From JBJSXJ01 sp044235425 (lineage in GTDB: Bacteria > Planctomycetota > Planctomycetia > Pirellulales > Pirellulaceae), in assembly GCA_044235425.1 (NCBI GenBank), contig JBIIHW010000023.1:25121-89120 (forward strand): a stretch of DNA of 64,000 nt, written 5' to 3'. Positions 16,212-26,500 of the stretch are shown here, in pieces. Position 1 is the first letter of the stretch. Each line of letters begins with the position of its first letter. The translations under genes and the position numbers were made by a program. The notes beneath the pieces were generated by a model. It was not told the origin of the DNA. It was given only the letters and a program-made list of their open reading frames with translations, and ran no database searches.

Positions 16212-17867
16212 ATGCCGAATCCCTTCGCCAATGCGCTCACGACATTGCCTACCTGGCTCGCCTCTTTCCGCCGGTCAGCGCGAGTTTCCAGGTCGGCGCA
16301 GGCTTCCAGGTCGGCGCGAGTTTCCCGAGCATCCTGGCGGGCGTCCATCCTGCTGAATTCGTTACTCTTCACAGGACCACTGTGGGGTATGGAGGAGCCG
16401 GTCGCCGAGCGGGTGAGGGTGGTGAATCAGGAAACCTTACTCTTCAGTGCTCCAGACGACGACGCCTATGCCACCGACCTGTTACCCCAAGGTGCTCAGC
16501 TCGAGATTCTCGAACGGACCGCCGCAGGCTGGTTGGCCGTACGCCCCGCCGCTGGCAGCTTCTCATGGATTCCAGCCAGCAAAATACGGCTGCGCGCCAA
16601 CGGTCACACGGCGGAAGTCATCACGGACGATGCCGTGGCTTGGATTGGCAGTCGCGTCGAGACGGTGAGTCGGCATGAGCCTGGCATTCGGCTACGGCGC
16701 TCGGAAGTCGTAAAAATCCTGGGAAATCGGGAACTTCACGACGACCGCACGGGCGAATCCTCCCAGTGGATTCAGATTCAGCCGCCAGCAGGTGAAATGC
16801 GGTGGTTACGAGCGTCCGAGGTCGCGACGAATCCTGGCGCGACAACACCCGTACAACCTGTTGGATTCATCTCCGATCGCTCGGCACGCAGCGATCAGTG
16901 GGTCGCCAAAAATTCAGGGTCCAGTCGCACCAACAACTCCCCTCCCAGCGTCTCTCCAAGCTCCACGGCCAGCGGCAGTGACAGTGGTGGTGGTGGTAGT
17001 GGTAGTGGCGGCTTCAGTGGTAGTCGCAGTGGGAATCGAGCGTTCCCGTTTCCGGCGCTGCCTGGTTCTCCCAGCTCGCCCAGTACACTCAATGTACCCA
17101 GTTCATCCGCTGCTTCTCCTTCCACCAACATCCTGCTCACTCCGGAGCAATTTCTGCGCGAATATGAGTCCCTGAATCTGCAGCTCTCGCAGCTCGCCGC
17201 TAAACCGGTGGGATCGTGGAATTTCACGATGTTGCGGGAACGCACGATGCGGCTCATCGACGGTGGACCGACCTCAATCGATCGTGGCAAGGCCCGCTTA
17301 CTGCTGGACAAGATTGATGAATTCGCGGGATTGCAGCGGCAGTATCAGATTGCCGAGCGGAATGTGGCGGCACCGCCCCGAGTGACACCGTCGTCGCTAT
17401 CATCTTTCAGCGGTAATTCCGGTCTCGCGGCCAACTCCGGGAGGGCACCGAATTCCGATGGCGATGCGGAACGAACTCGTGCGACCAATCGAACGGGCCC
17501 GGAGGCTGAGCAGGCGATTGGCACGGGAGTGGCCTCCGGGGGACGTGACGATCGGTTAGCCAGCGCCGCCCTGGGACGCACATCAGCCTCGGCTACCGGC
17601 ACTCGCGGCACTGGCTATGAGCCGCGTTTTGATGGCTCCGGCTGGTTGCTGCCGGTCCACAGCACCAAACGAGTGGCGCCCCCCTATGCACTCATGGATG
17701 ATCAAGGTCAGGTGATTCAGTATGTCACGCCGGCACCGGGAGTGAATCTGCATTTGTACGAGCGGAAGAAGGTGGGGATCTATGGGCAGAAGGGAACTGC
17801 CGCATCGCTGAACGCGCCGATGATTACTGCTCATCGCATCGTCGACCTGGACCGACTGATCCGCTGA
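16212..17867 (+). CDS. Exported SH3-domain protein with Ser/Gly-rich linkers
   Basis: 551 residues, no assigned function. Residues 1-58 form an unusually long signal region: a basic, repeat-built n-region followed by the hydrophobic ILLNSLLFTGPLWG. Two bacterial SH3-like domains follow (about 66-130 and 135-206), each ending in a WIPASKIR / WLRASEV type strand. Residues 250-310 are Ser/Gly/Pro-rich, including a run of glycines at 256-264. A helical segment (about 315-390), a second disordered linker and a conserved-looking C-terminal module (GYEPRFDGSGWLLPVHS to LYERKKVGIYGQKG) complete the protein. It is probably envelope-associated. An alternative start at ATG 16389 would remove the signal region and is less likely. 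Confidence 0.75.
   Translation: MPNPFANALTTLPTWLASFRRSARVSRSAQASRSARVSRASWRASILLNSLLFTGPLWGMEEPVAERVRVVNQETLLFSAPDDDAYATDLLPQGAQLEILERTAAGWLAVRPAAGSFSWIPASKIRLRANGHTAEVITDDAVAWIGSRVETVSRHEPGIRLRRSEVVKILGNRELHDDRTGESSQWIQIQPPAGEMRWLRASEVATNPGATTPVQPVGFISDRSARSDQWVAKNSGSSRTNNSPPSVSPSSTASGSDSGGGGSGSGGFSGSRSGNRAFPFPALPGSPSSPSTLNVPSSSAASPSTNILLTPEQFLREYESLNLQLSQLAAKPVGSWNFTMLRERTMRLIDGGPTSIDRGKARLLLDKIDEFAGLQRQYQIAERNVAAPPRVTPSSLSSFSGNSGLAANSGRAPNSDGDAERTRATNRTGPEAEQAIGTGVASGGRDDRLASAALGRTSASATGTRGTGYEPRFDGSGWLLPVHSTKRVAPPYALMDDQGQVIQYVTPAPGVNLHLYERKKVGIYGQKGTAASLNAPMITAHRIVDLDRLIR
16272..16325 (+). repeat. 18-bp tandem repeat in signal-peptide n-region
   Basis: Three 18-base units (16272-16289, 16290-16307, 16308-16325) encode RSARVS, RSAQAS, RSARVS. 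They extend the positively charged part of a signal peptide, an unusual place for repeat expansion. Confidence 0.85.
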
Positions 17868-17977
17868 TTCCAGGACAGAAACTGTGAACCGCCACGGCCT
17901 CGATGGCCGAATAAACCCTAGGACCGGCAAAGTTTGCCAAATGTCTGACCAGGGTTTTGAAAGCGGCGAGGCACAGA

Positions 17978-19153
17978 ATGCAATCTGGCAAGCGCAATCG
18001 CGCGACATCTCGTTCCGTCACTAGTGCGGAACCGTTCGCTCGACAGTTTTCTAGTTTTGCCCCACCACCGCATTTCCACTCACTCTCGGATCCCGTCGTC
18101 ACCTCGACTTCGCCCCGCTGGCAGTCGCATTCGAACGGCCAGCTCTGGGACTCGAAACCTGCTGCGGACGATCCGATCCTATCGCGTCGTGTGGTCCTCC
18201 GGTCCGGGTTAGCGGCGCTGATGAGTCTTGGGGTGCTGAGCAAGACGAGTCGAGGTAACGAATCATCATCAATCTCTGCGAACAACGTGGACGCTGCGGC
18301 TGCATCGGCACCAGCAGGTTCCTCCACCACCAATGCGGCTGCTCCAGATCCACGCGACATTGCGAAACAAATCATTCCCTTTGAACGACTCACCGGCCAA
18401 ACGCAGGAGCGTTTGTGGAGCGTGATAAATCGCACGTCGATGTATCGTCGTTTGCCCGAGCAGGCGATTGTCTGTGATCCGGATCTGTATCTGTTCTTCT
18501 TGCGCAATCCCGAAGTCGTGGTCAACATGTGGCAGCTTCTGGGAGTCACCTCGATGCAGCTCAAGCGCATGGGGAACTTTGTCTTTGATGCCAAGGACAA
18601 TGCGGGCACACAAGCTCGTCTTGAACTCGTCTATGGCACGTCCGATACGCATATTTTTCTGGCGGACGGCGCGTATGAAGGGCAACTGCTGAAGCGTCGC
18701 ACGCCTGGCCGCTGCGTCATTGTTCTGAAGACAGATTACGGCCGCGAACCGGCTCCACAAGCTAAGATCACCAGTCAGCTGGACGCGTTCATGCAAGTGG
18801 ACCCGACGGGTGCTGACCTTGTTGTGCGCACGTTGCAACCGGTGATCGGGCGCACTGCCGACCATAATTTTCGCGAGACCTTGTCGTTTGTCAGTCGAGT
18901 GTCGCAGGCGCTGGAGCGCAGTTCACTCGGTGTTCCACACTTGGCCTCCAAACTCACCGCACTCGATCCACCCGTGCGCGACAAGTTCGTGCAGGTCGCC
19001 ACCAATGTTCATCATCGAGCGATTCTGCGCACTCCCGAGGGGCACTCGGAACTTCCCTTGACCTCGGATGTTCAGCAGCAGCCGATTGCACCGGTTCAAG
19101 CGCTGCAACCAGGCACCAGCCGTCCGGTGATCCCCGTGCGGCGCGCTGGATAG
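17978..19153 (+). CDS. Conserved-looking protein with internal twin-arginine-like segment, function unknown
   Basis: About 391 residues from ATG 17978 (a TTG at 17957 adds seven). The first 65 residues are Ser/Pro/Arg-rich and disordered-looking; then SRRVVLRSGLAALMSLGVL resembles a twin-arginine signal displaced far from the N-terminus. After an Ala/Ser-rich linker, the main domain (about 120-365) has mixed alpha/beta character with TGQTQERLWSVINRTSMYRRLP, PDLYLFFLRNPEVVVNMWQ and LELVYGTSDTHIFLADG. I do not recognise a family; it looks like a planctomycete-specific envelope protein. It follows the SH3 protein by 110 bases on the same strand. Confidence 0.7.
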   Translation: MQSGKRNRATSRSVTSAEPFARQFSSFAPPPHFHSLSDPVVTSTSPRWQSHSNGQLWDSKPAADDPILSRRVVLRSGLAALMSLGVLSKTSRGNESSSISANNVDAAAASAPAGSSTTNAAAPDPRDIAKQIIPFERLTGQTQERLWSVINRTSMYRRLPEQAIVCDPDLYLFFLRNPEVVVNMWQLLGVTSMQLKRMGNFVFDAKDNAGTQARLELVYGTSDTHIFLADGAYEGQLLKRRTPGRCVIVLKTDYGREPAPQAKITSQLDAFMQVDPTGADLVVRTLQPVIGRTADHNFRETLSFVSRVSQALERSSLGVPHLASKLTALDPPVRDKFVQVATNVHHRAILRTPEGHSELPLTSDVQQQPIAPVQALQPGTSRPVIPVRRAG

Positions 19154-19263
19154 CGAGACAGCAACACGCCGGTGCTTGAAAGCAGTCGCCACGCGCTGCA
19201 GGATATGAGCTAGCAACCATCGAGTTCGATGTTGCGGTTCATTCTCTCACCAGCGGATCACCC

Positions 19264-20514
19264 ATGAAACGATTAGTTCTTCTCGCTGGCCTATGCGCCA
19301 GTGTCCTGTTTCTCAACGCTCTGCCTGTCGCTCACTCGGCACTCACGAAAATCTGCGGCAGCGACTGCTTGGCAGCGGAACTGGATGTGAACAAGCTGTC
19401 CTCCATTCGGAGTCGGATGCAGCAGTTTGTGGATGACAAGCAGATTGCCGGCGCCGTGACGGTTGTCGGAAACTCGCGCGGTGTGCAACATCTGGAAGCG
19501 GTTGGGCAAGCCGATATCGCTGCCGCTCGCGCTATGTCGCGCGATACAGTGTTCCGCATCGCCTCGATGACCAAGCCCATCACCGGAATGGCGGTCATGA
19601 TGCTGGTCGACGAGGGCAAGCTGGCGATCGAAGATCCCGTGGAGAAGCATTTACCAGAGTTTCGCGGACAGCTGCTAACAGCTCAGCGCACCGCCGACTT
19701 GGTACAACTGAAAAAGCCAAGTCGCCCGATCACCGTGCGCGATCTACTCACCCATACTTCAGGTTTACCGGGTGGCTTTCCAGCTGGCGTCGGTGATCTC
19801 TACGGCAAACGACATCTCACCTTGGCCGAAGCGGTGCTGGTGAGTTCCCAGCAGCCTCTCGATTTTGAACCCGGTTCCAAGTGGGCCTATTGCAATGCGG
19901 GGATCGATACACTGGGACGTTTAGTGGAAGTGTTGTCGGGAAAATCATTCGCCAGGTTTTGTGAAGAGCGGATCTTCGCGCCACTCGATATGCGCGACAC
20001 CACATTTTTTCCCAACGATGAGCAGCTCGGTCGAGCCGCCACAATTTATCAGCGTACTGGCGATGCGCTGCAAGCCGTCGCCAAGCCTCTCATCGGCAGC
20101 CCCCGCGAAGCCAAGCATCCGATTCCTGCCGGTGGTCTTTTTTCTACCGGCCCCGATCTTGCGAAGCTCTACCAAGCACTGCTGCATAAAGGACGACTCG
20201 GCGAGGTCGTGCTGCTCAAGGCTGCTACTTGCGATGTGATGACGAGTGTTCACACGGGGGAGCTCAACTGCGGCTTTGTGCCCGGCACCGGTTTTGGATT
20301 AGGCTGTGCGGTTGTACGTCAACCCACCGGCGTCACCGAGATGCTCAAACCGGGAGCCTATGGTCACGGCGGTGCCTTTGGCACTCAAGGCTGGATCGAT
20401 CCCACACAGGATCTGTTCGTCATCCTATTGATTCAGCGTTCCGGATTACCCAATGGAGATGCCTCCGAGATGCGACGTGAATTACAACGACTGGCAGTCG
20501 AGGCGCTGAAGTAA
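19264..20514 (+). CDS. Serine hydrolase, class C beta-lactamase / penicillin-binding-protein-like
   Basis: 416-residue exported enzyme of the beta-lactamase-related serine hydrolase group (Pfam Beta-lactamase; includes esterases and D-aminopeptidases). A signal peptide (1-26) precedes S101-M-T-K104 (SxxK), Y209-C-N211 (YxN) and H368-G-G (replacing KTG), as in EstB-type esterases and related peptidases. LLTHTSGLPGG and AGGLFSTGPDLAKLYQALL are typical of the group. These enzymes in planctomycetes usually act on esters or peptides rather than antibiotics. The next gene starts four bases after the stop, so the two may be co-transcribed. Confidence 0.9.
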   Translation: MKRLVLLAGLCASVLFLNALPVAHSALTKICGSDCLAAELDVNKLSSIRSRMQQFVDDKQIAGAVTVVGNSRGVQHLEAVGQADIAAARAMSRDTVFRIASMTKPITGMAVMMLVDEGKLAIEDPVEKHLPEFRGQLLTAQRTADLVQLKKPSRPITVRDLLTHTSGLPGGFPAGVGDLYGKRHLTLAEAVLVSSQQPLDFEPGSKWAYCNAGIDTLGRLVEVLSGKSFARFCEERIFAPLDMRDTTFFPNDEQLGRAATIYQRTGDALQAVAKPLIGSPREAKHPIPAGGLFSTGPDLAKLYQALLHKGRLGEVVLLKAATCDVMTSVHTGELNCGFVPGTGFGLGCAVVRQPTGVTEMLKPGAYGHGGAFGTQGWIDPTQDLFVILLIQRSGLPNGDASEMRRELQRLAVEALK

Positions 20515-20518
20515 GCGG

Positions 20519-23500
20519 ATGTGGTCGCGCGGTCTGGTCTGGCCATTTCCTCTGAGGAGTATGATTGTGTTGCAGTATGCAAGTGAGTTGTGCAACTTTC
20601 GGTGTAGGGCAGGGGCTAGCGGAGCGATTCCACTGCTAGCCATTGTCCTCGCGTTGGTGACCTTTGTTCTTGGCTCGCCTTCCGCGCTGCATGCGGCACC
20701 GAAAAAAGTGGTACTGATTGCAGGCAAGAAGAGCCATGGCCCGGAAGGCAACGGAATTCACGACTATCCCTGGTCCGTCAAACTGCTCAAGGTGATGCTG
20801 GACAACTCCAATGTGCGCGAGCAGCTTCAGGTGGAGTTTCACTTAGATGGCTGGCCTAAGGATGATCGTTGTCTTGACGAAGCGGCCACGATCATGGTGA
20901 TTTCCGACGGACGCGATGGCGACTTGTACGAAGAAGCGCCCCATCTTGCGACCAAGGAGCGGCGGGCGCGAATTCAGAAACAGATTGATCGTGGTTGCGG
21001 ATTCGCCACGTTTCATTTTTCCACCTTCGCTCCCGATGCCTACGCCCCAGAGGTTTTGGAATGGAGCGGGGCCTACTTTGACTGGGAAACGGACGGTAAG
21101 AAGCAGTGGTATTCGGCGATCACCACGCTTGATGCCCCCGTGGAATTACCGACCGCCGATCATCCGGTCTGTCGCGGTGTGCGCCCGTTTCAGGTGAAAG
21201 AGGAGTTTTATTACAACCTGCGTTTTCATCCGGGTGATACGGCCCTGAAGCCACTCCTGCGAGTGCCCGCGCTGGCCGGTCGAGAACCGGACGGTCGCGT
21301 GGTCGCCTGGGCTCGACAGCGGCCTGATGGTGGACGCGGCTTTGGTACTACCTGCGGTCACTTCTACGACAATTGGCGCAACGCCGATTTTCGTAAGTTC
21401 ATTTTGAATGCCCTTTGCTGGACCGCACAAGTCGAGGTGCCGGCAGAGGGCGTGCGGGCGCGCTATTACGACCGCGACGAAATTACAAAGGCCCTCAGCA
21501 AGCTCGATGAACAAGGGCGCGCGACCGGTGAACCGGCGATACGAGTGCTGATGTTTGCTGGCAATGCTGCGCATGAGTGGCACAACTGGCGGCGGACGAC
21601 ACCCGCAATCGTCACCGCTCTAGAGCGCGATCCGCGCATTCAGGTGGACGTAACGCTCGACATCGAAGATCTCGCGCGCCGACGACTCAGCGACTACCAA
21701 GTCATCCTGCAGAATTATGTGAATTGGCATGATCCGCGACCGTTGAGCGATGATTCACGTCGGGCCTTTACGGAGTTTTTACGAACGGGCGGCGGCTTGG
21801 TGCTCGTCCATTTTGCCAATGGTGCTTTCAACTTTTCGTTGCCCATGGCCAACGCCTCTGACTGGCCTGAATATCGCCGCATTGTGCGTCGAGTGTGGAA
21901 TCATCAAGGCAAAGGTGAGGCGCAAAGTGGTCATGATGCGTTCGGCAAGTTTCAAGTGGCATTGACCGCCACGAAACATCCGATCACCGCTGGATTGAGC
22001 GGTTTTGAAGTCTCCGACGAATTGTATTTCCGGCAAGATGGTGACGAGCCAATCGAACCGCTCCTCACGGCACGCTCGAAGGTGACGTCCCGCGATGAGC
22101 CACTGGCGTGGGCTTATCGTTATGGAGAGGGGCGAGTTTTTCAGACGCTGCTGGGGCACAGTGAGCAGACCTATCAGACATTTGAACCTCGTGAAATGCT
22201 GCGCCGAGCGGTCGCCTATTGTGCTCAGCGCGAAATTAAACCGCTCGAGCCGGCTCAGGACCCGGCGATCGGTGCGGCAGCCAACGCGCCGGCAGCCAAA
22301 CCCGGTGCACCAAGTCCAACGGCCAACAGCGCGCCCTCAATCCCAGCCGCCACAAAACTGGTGCTGGTCGACGGCAAGTATGGCCAGGCATTGGATGTGG
22401 CTCGCAGTCCCGCTCTGATCGATGGTCGTGATGAATATCGAACTCCACCACTGACGGTCGACTGCTGGGTGCGACTGAAACAACGCGCCACTTACAACAT
22501 TTTGGTGGCCCAGGAGCTCAAGAGTTCGGCGACACACTGGGAGCTGTTCACGATGCCCGAATCCGGTCATTTCACAGTTTATTTACCCGGTCATCGCCCC
22601 GATCACGTTCGCTCCACGGTCGATGTTGCCGATGATCGTTGGCATCATGTGGCGATGGTTTACGAGGCGAATCGTCTGCGTCTGTTCGTCGATGGAAAGA
22701 TGGTCGCCGAGCAGCCAATTGAATTTCTCAAAGGTCAGACGGTGCCGGGTGGCGTTGGCATTGGTCAATTAGTTGGCAAAGAAATTGGCTGCAACGGATC
22801 AATTGACGAAGTACGAATTACCCGTGGCGTGCGAACGTTCGAGACTCTGCCTACCGAGGCTCCAGCACTCGACGATCAGACGATCGGTTTGTGGCGCTGC
22901 GATCGAGTGCCGGGGAAGCAGCCAGAGACGCAGCCCAACAAGCAGCCGAATAGCCCGCCGAATAGCCCGACGAATAGCCCGACGAATAGCCCGACGAATA
23001 GCCCGACGAATAGCCCGACGAATAAGCAGCCGTATGGGGAGCAGTTAATCGATGAGTCGAACCGGAAGAATCACGGCAAGTTAAGCTTGTCTGATGCCGG
23101 CGTAAATAAAGCAACTGCTAAAGGAGTTGCGGCGCGTCGCGAGGATCACTGGGGCATGGAGGCTGTCGGATTCAACTGGACAGAGCAAGATTCGGTTGAT
23201 AATCGGTGGAATCAAACGGACGTGGGCAGTTTTCTGGCGAGCACGGTGCCGCTGCCGGGTCTATCGCCAGTGCGGAAAGGTTTATCGATCCGAGTGGGCG
23301 AGGATGAGCGGGGGACAATCTGTTACGACACCGCTCAGATGCAACTGCGCGCAGCTTGGCAGAATGGTTTTTTACAATTCCATCCGGCTCGATTTGGACT
23401 TATCAATTCGCCAGCACCCAAAGGCGAAATGCAGTGGATGGTACCGGAGGGGCCTGGGTGGACGGGCGGCGCCTTGCGGTATCGAGGATTGCAGCCGCAC

Positions 23501-26500
23501 GGAAAACGAGTACTGCTGCACTATGAAGTTGGGACGACAGCCGTACGGGAGCTCCCTGGACTGCGCAAAGTTGCCGCGGGCGATATTTTTTTGCGCACGC
23601 TGGAACTTGGGCCTGCGAAAGATGAGCTTCGTTTGCGACTGGGACCTCTGCATGGTGGCAAGAATTCTCGATCACTCGCTGCAGATGTCGTGTTAGTGGA
23701 ACTCGCGGATAAGACGCTCATTTCTTGCTTGGTTGGCACCAATCCGCCGCGCTGGGACACTGCCGCCGACGGGCGACTCGACCTCATCTTCCCTCCTCAA
23801 GCAACCGCGAGAACCTGTCTTCTGCAGCAGGTTGTCATTCCCACACCGCAGGACGAGGCGGCGCGCAGATCGCTGGATGAGTTGGTGCAAGAACTTCGCC
23901 GTGGACAGCCCGAGTCGCTGGAGCCATTCGCTCGACCGGGCACCGCACGCTGGACGGCTGAAATCATCACGCAGGGTCGGCGCGGCAAGGATACCGATGG
24001 GCCCTATGTGATCGACACTCTGACCTTGCCCTATGAGAATCCCTACCGAGCGCTTTTCTTTGTCGGTGGCCATGATTTTTACCGTAATGGCGACATTGCA
24101 CTCTGTACGGTCCACGGTGATGTCTGGCGAGTGTCAGGGGTGCAGGAACAGCTAGAGCGACTCGTATGGAAACGTGTTGCGACCGGCATGTTTCAGCCGC
24201 TGGGGCTGAAGATTGTTGCCGTGACGCGGCCGGACGGAACCGTGGAAAAGGATGTTGTGCATGTTCTGGGCCGCGATCAAATCACTCGACTTTACGATCG
24301 CAATGCAGATGGCGAAGCGGATTACTATGAATGCTTCAGCAATGACTACGAGACCTCGCCGGGTGGTCATGATTATGTGACTTGCCTGGAAACCGACTCT
24401 CAGGGAAATTTCTTTTTCACCCACGCGTTACACGGAGTCGTCCGGCTGAACGCTCAGGGTAAATCCTTGGGATCCTGGGCGACGGGGCTACGCAATCCCA
24501 ATGGGATGGGCATGGGCCCCGGTGATGTTGTGACCGCCGCTCCGCAGGAAGGCGAATGGACTCCCGGTTCAGCCATTTTTCAGGCGCGGCAAGGCAATCA
24601 TTTTGGTTACCAGGGACCGCGAATCACGCCAGACAGACCACTCGGCTACGATCCGCCCATCTGCTGGATTCCCCGGCTGCACGACAATTCCAGTGGAGGT
24701 CAAGTGTGGGTGACCAGCGATCGCTGGGGACCGCTGACTGGCCAACTGTTGCATCTCTCTTACGGTAAATGCACGGTGATGTTAGTACCGCGGGATACGA
24801 CGGTCGAGGTTCCTCAAGGTGGTACCGTCGACTTTCCACTCGACTTTCTCTCAGGCGTGATGCGTGGACGGTTTCACCCAGCTGATGGTCAACTGTATGT
24901 AAGTGGCTTGAAGGGCTGGGTGAGTTCAGCGGTGCGAGACGGTTGTTTGCAGCGCGTGCGGTATACGGGCCAGCGCGTGACGATGCCGCTCAGCTTTGAG
25001 ACATTCGCGAATGGACTGCTGGTGCGATTCAGCAATCGGCTCGATCCTCAGTCCGCCACCGATCCGGATAGTTATCACGTAACACGCTGGAACTATCGCT
25101 ACTCCGCTGCCTATGGATCGCCCGAGTTTCGTGCGAGTGCTCCGCAAGAGGAAGGTCGTGATGAAGTAGAAGTGATCTCTGCAACCTTGCTCGAAGATCA
25201 GCAAGCGGTGTTTTTGGAAGTGCCCACGATTGCGCCGGTCATGCAGATGGCTGTGGAGTATTCACTGCGTGGTGAGGGCGGCGAGCCGCTACGACGAAAA
25301 CTGTTCACCACGCTCAATCGGGTGCGTGACGAACAGTTTCCGGAGGAACGCATCCGGCGGCGAGCGCGACCGGGCCAACTTACAACCGCACAGCTCGCGA
25401 AACTCGCACCCGGAATCCTCGTACGCAGCTCAGCGGGTAGCGTTACGGAGTCACACGTGCGACGATCGATCAGCTACGGATCAGAGGCCGGCGAAGATGG
25501 ATTGTGGCAAACCGGACGTGGCGGCTTGAAACATAAGTTCAGCGGTTACCTGCAAGTCGATTTGCGCGGCGACTATGAGTTTTGCTGGCGTGAGGAGGGA
25601 CGCGCCAGCGAGCGGCCGGAGGTCAAGCGACTGACCTTACAGCGCGGTCACAACCGTTTCGAGATGACGGTAAGTGGCGAGGATGGAGAACCGGTGCAAG
25701 GGAAGGCCGGCGAACGAGTAGGGGAGCGAGTAGGGGAGCGAGTAGGCCTTCGTACTCTCTGGTGGCGCGGACAGGACTTTGACTGGGAGCCGGTGCCACC
25801 AACGGTGCTCTTTCACGATCGCACGGACTTGGCGCTGGTGAGGGAGTCCGAGTGGCGGCGTGGTTATTGGCTTTATCAGGACTTGCACTGCGGGCGCTGT
25901 CACGACGCCGAAGTGGGTGGTGCCGTTATTCGTGAAGCCGGTATTGGGACCGGGAAGGTAGTCGGTAGCGGCATCGGGAAGGGTGGGCCGGAGTTAACGG
26001 GACTGGGTACTCGGCTGCAGACGGATTGGATTTATGAATGGCTGCTCGACCCGCAGTCGCAGCGTCACGCGGCCACGATGCCGGCATTAATCGACGCAGC
26101 GCAACCGGCTGGACGACAGATGGCGGCGGATCTAACCGCTTATCTAGGCTCGCTTTCCGCACGCCAGCGTCCCGCTGGCCCCATGCCTAGCCCCGCGCCT
26201 GGCCCCATGCCTGGCCCCGCGCCTGGCCCCGCGCCTGGCCCCGCGCCTGGCACCGTGCCTGGCACCGTGGCAGGCACGGGGGCGGACGTGGGGTCGTCAG
26301 GAGCGGGGAGCGGCGCCGAGTTATTCGAGGATCTTGGCTGTGTCGGCTGCCATCGACTCACCCCTCCCGGCGAAGCAGATGAGTTTCAGCGGCTGTCCCT
26401 CATCCATGTCCGTCAGAAATACCAGCCGAACCAACTTGCAAATTACCTCGCCGATCCCACTCGCTGGTATCCCTCCACCCGCATGCCGAAATTCGATCTA

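Noticed and set aside
16389..17867. Alternative start at ATG 16389 for the SH3-domain protein.
   Set aside because: It would lose the hydrophobic signal segment needed for an exported SH3 protein; the upstream ATG 16212 retains it.
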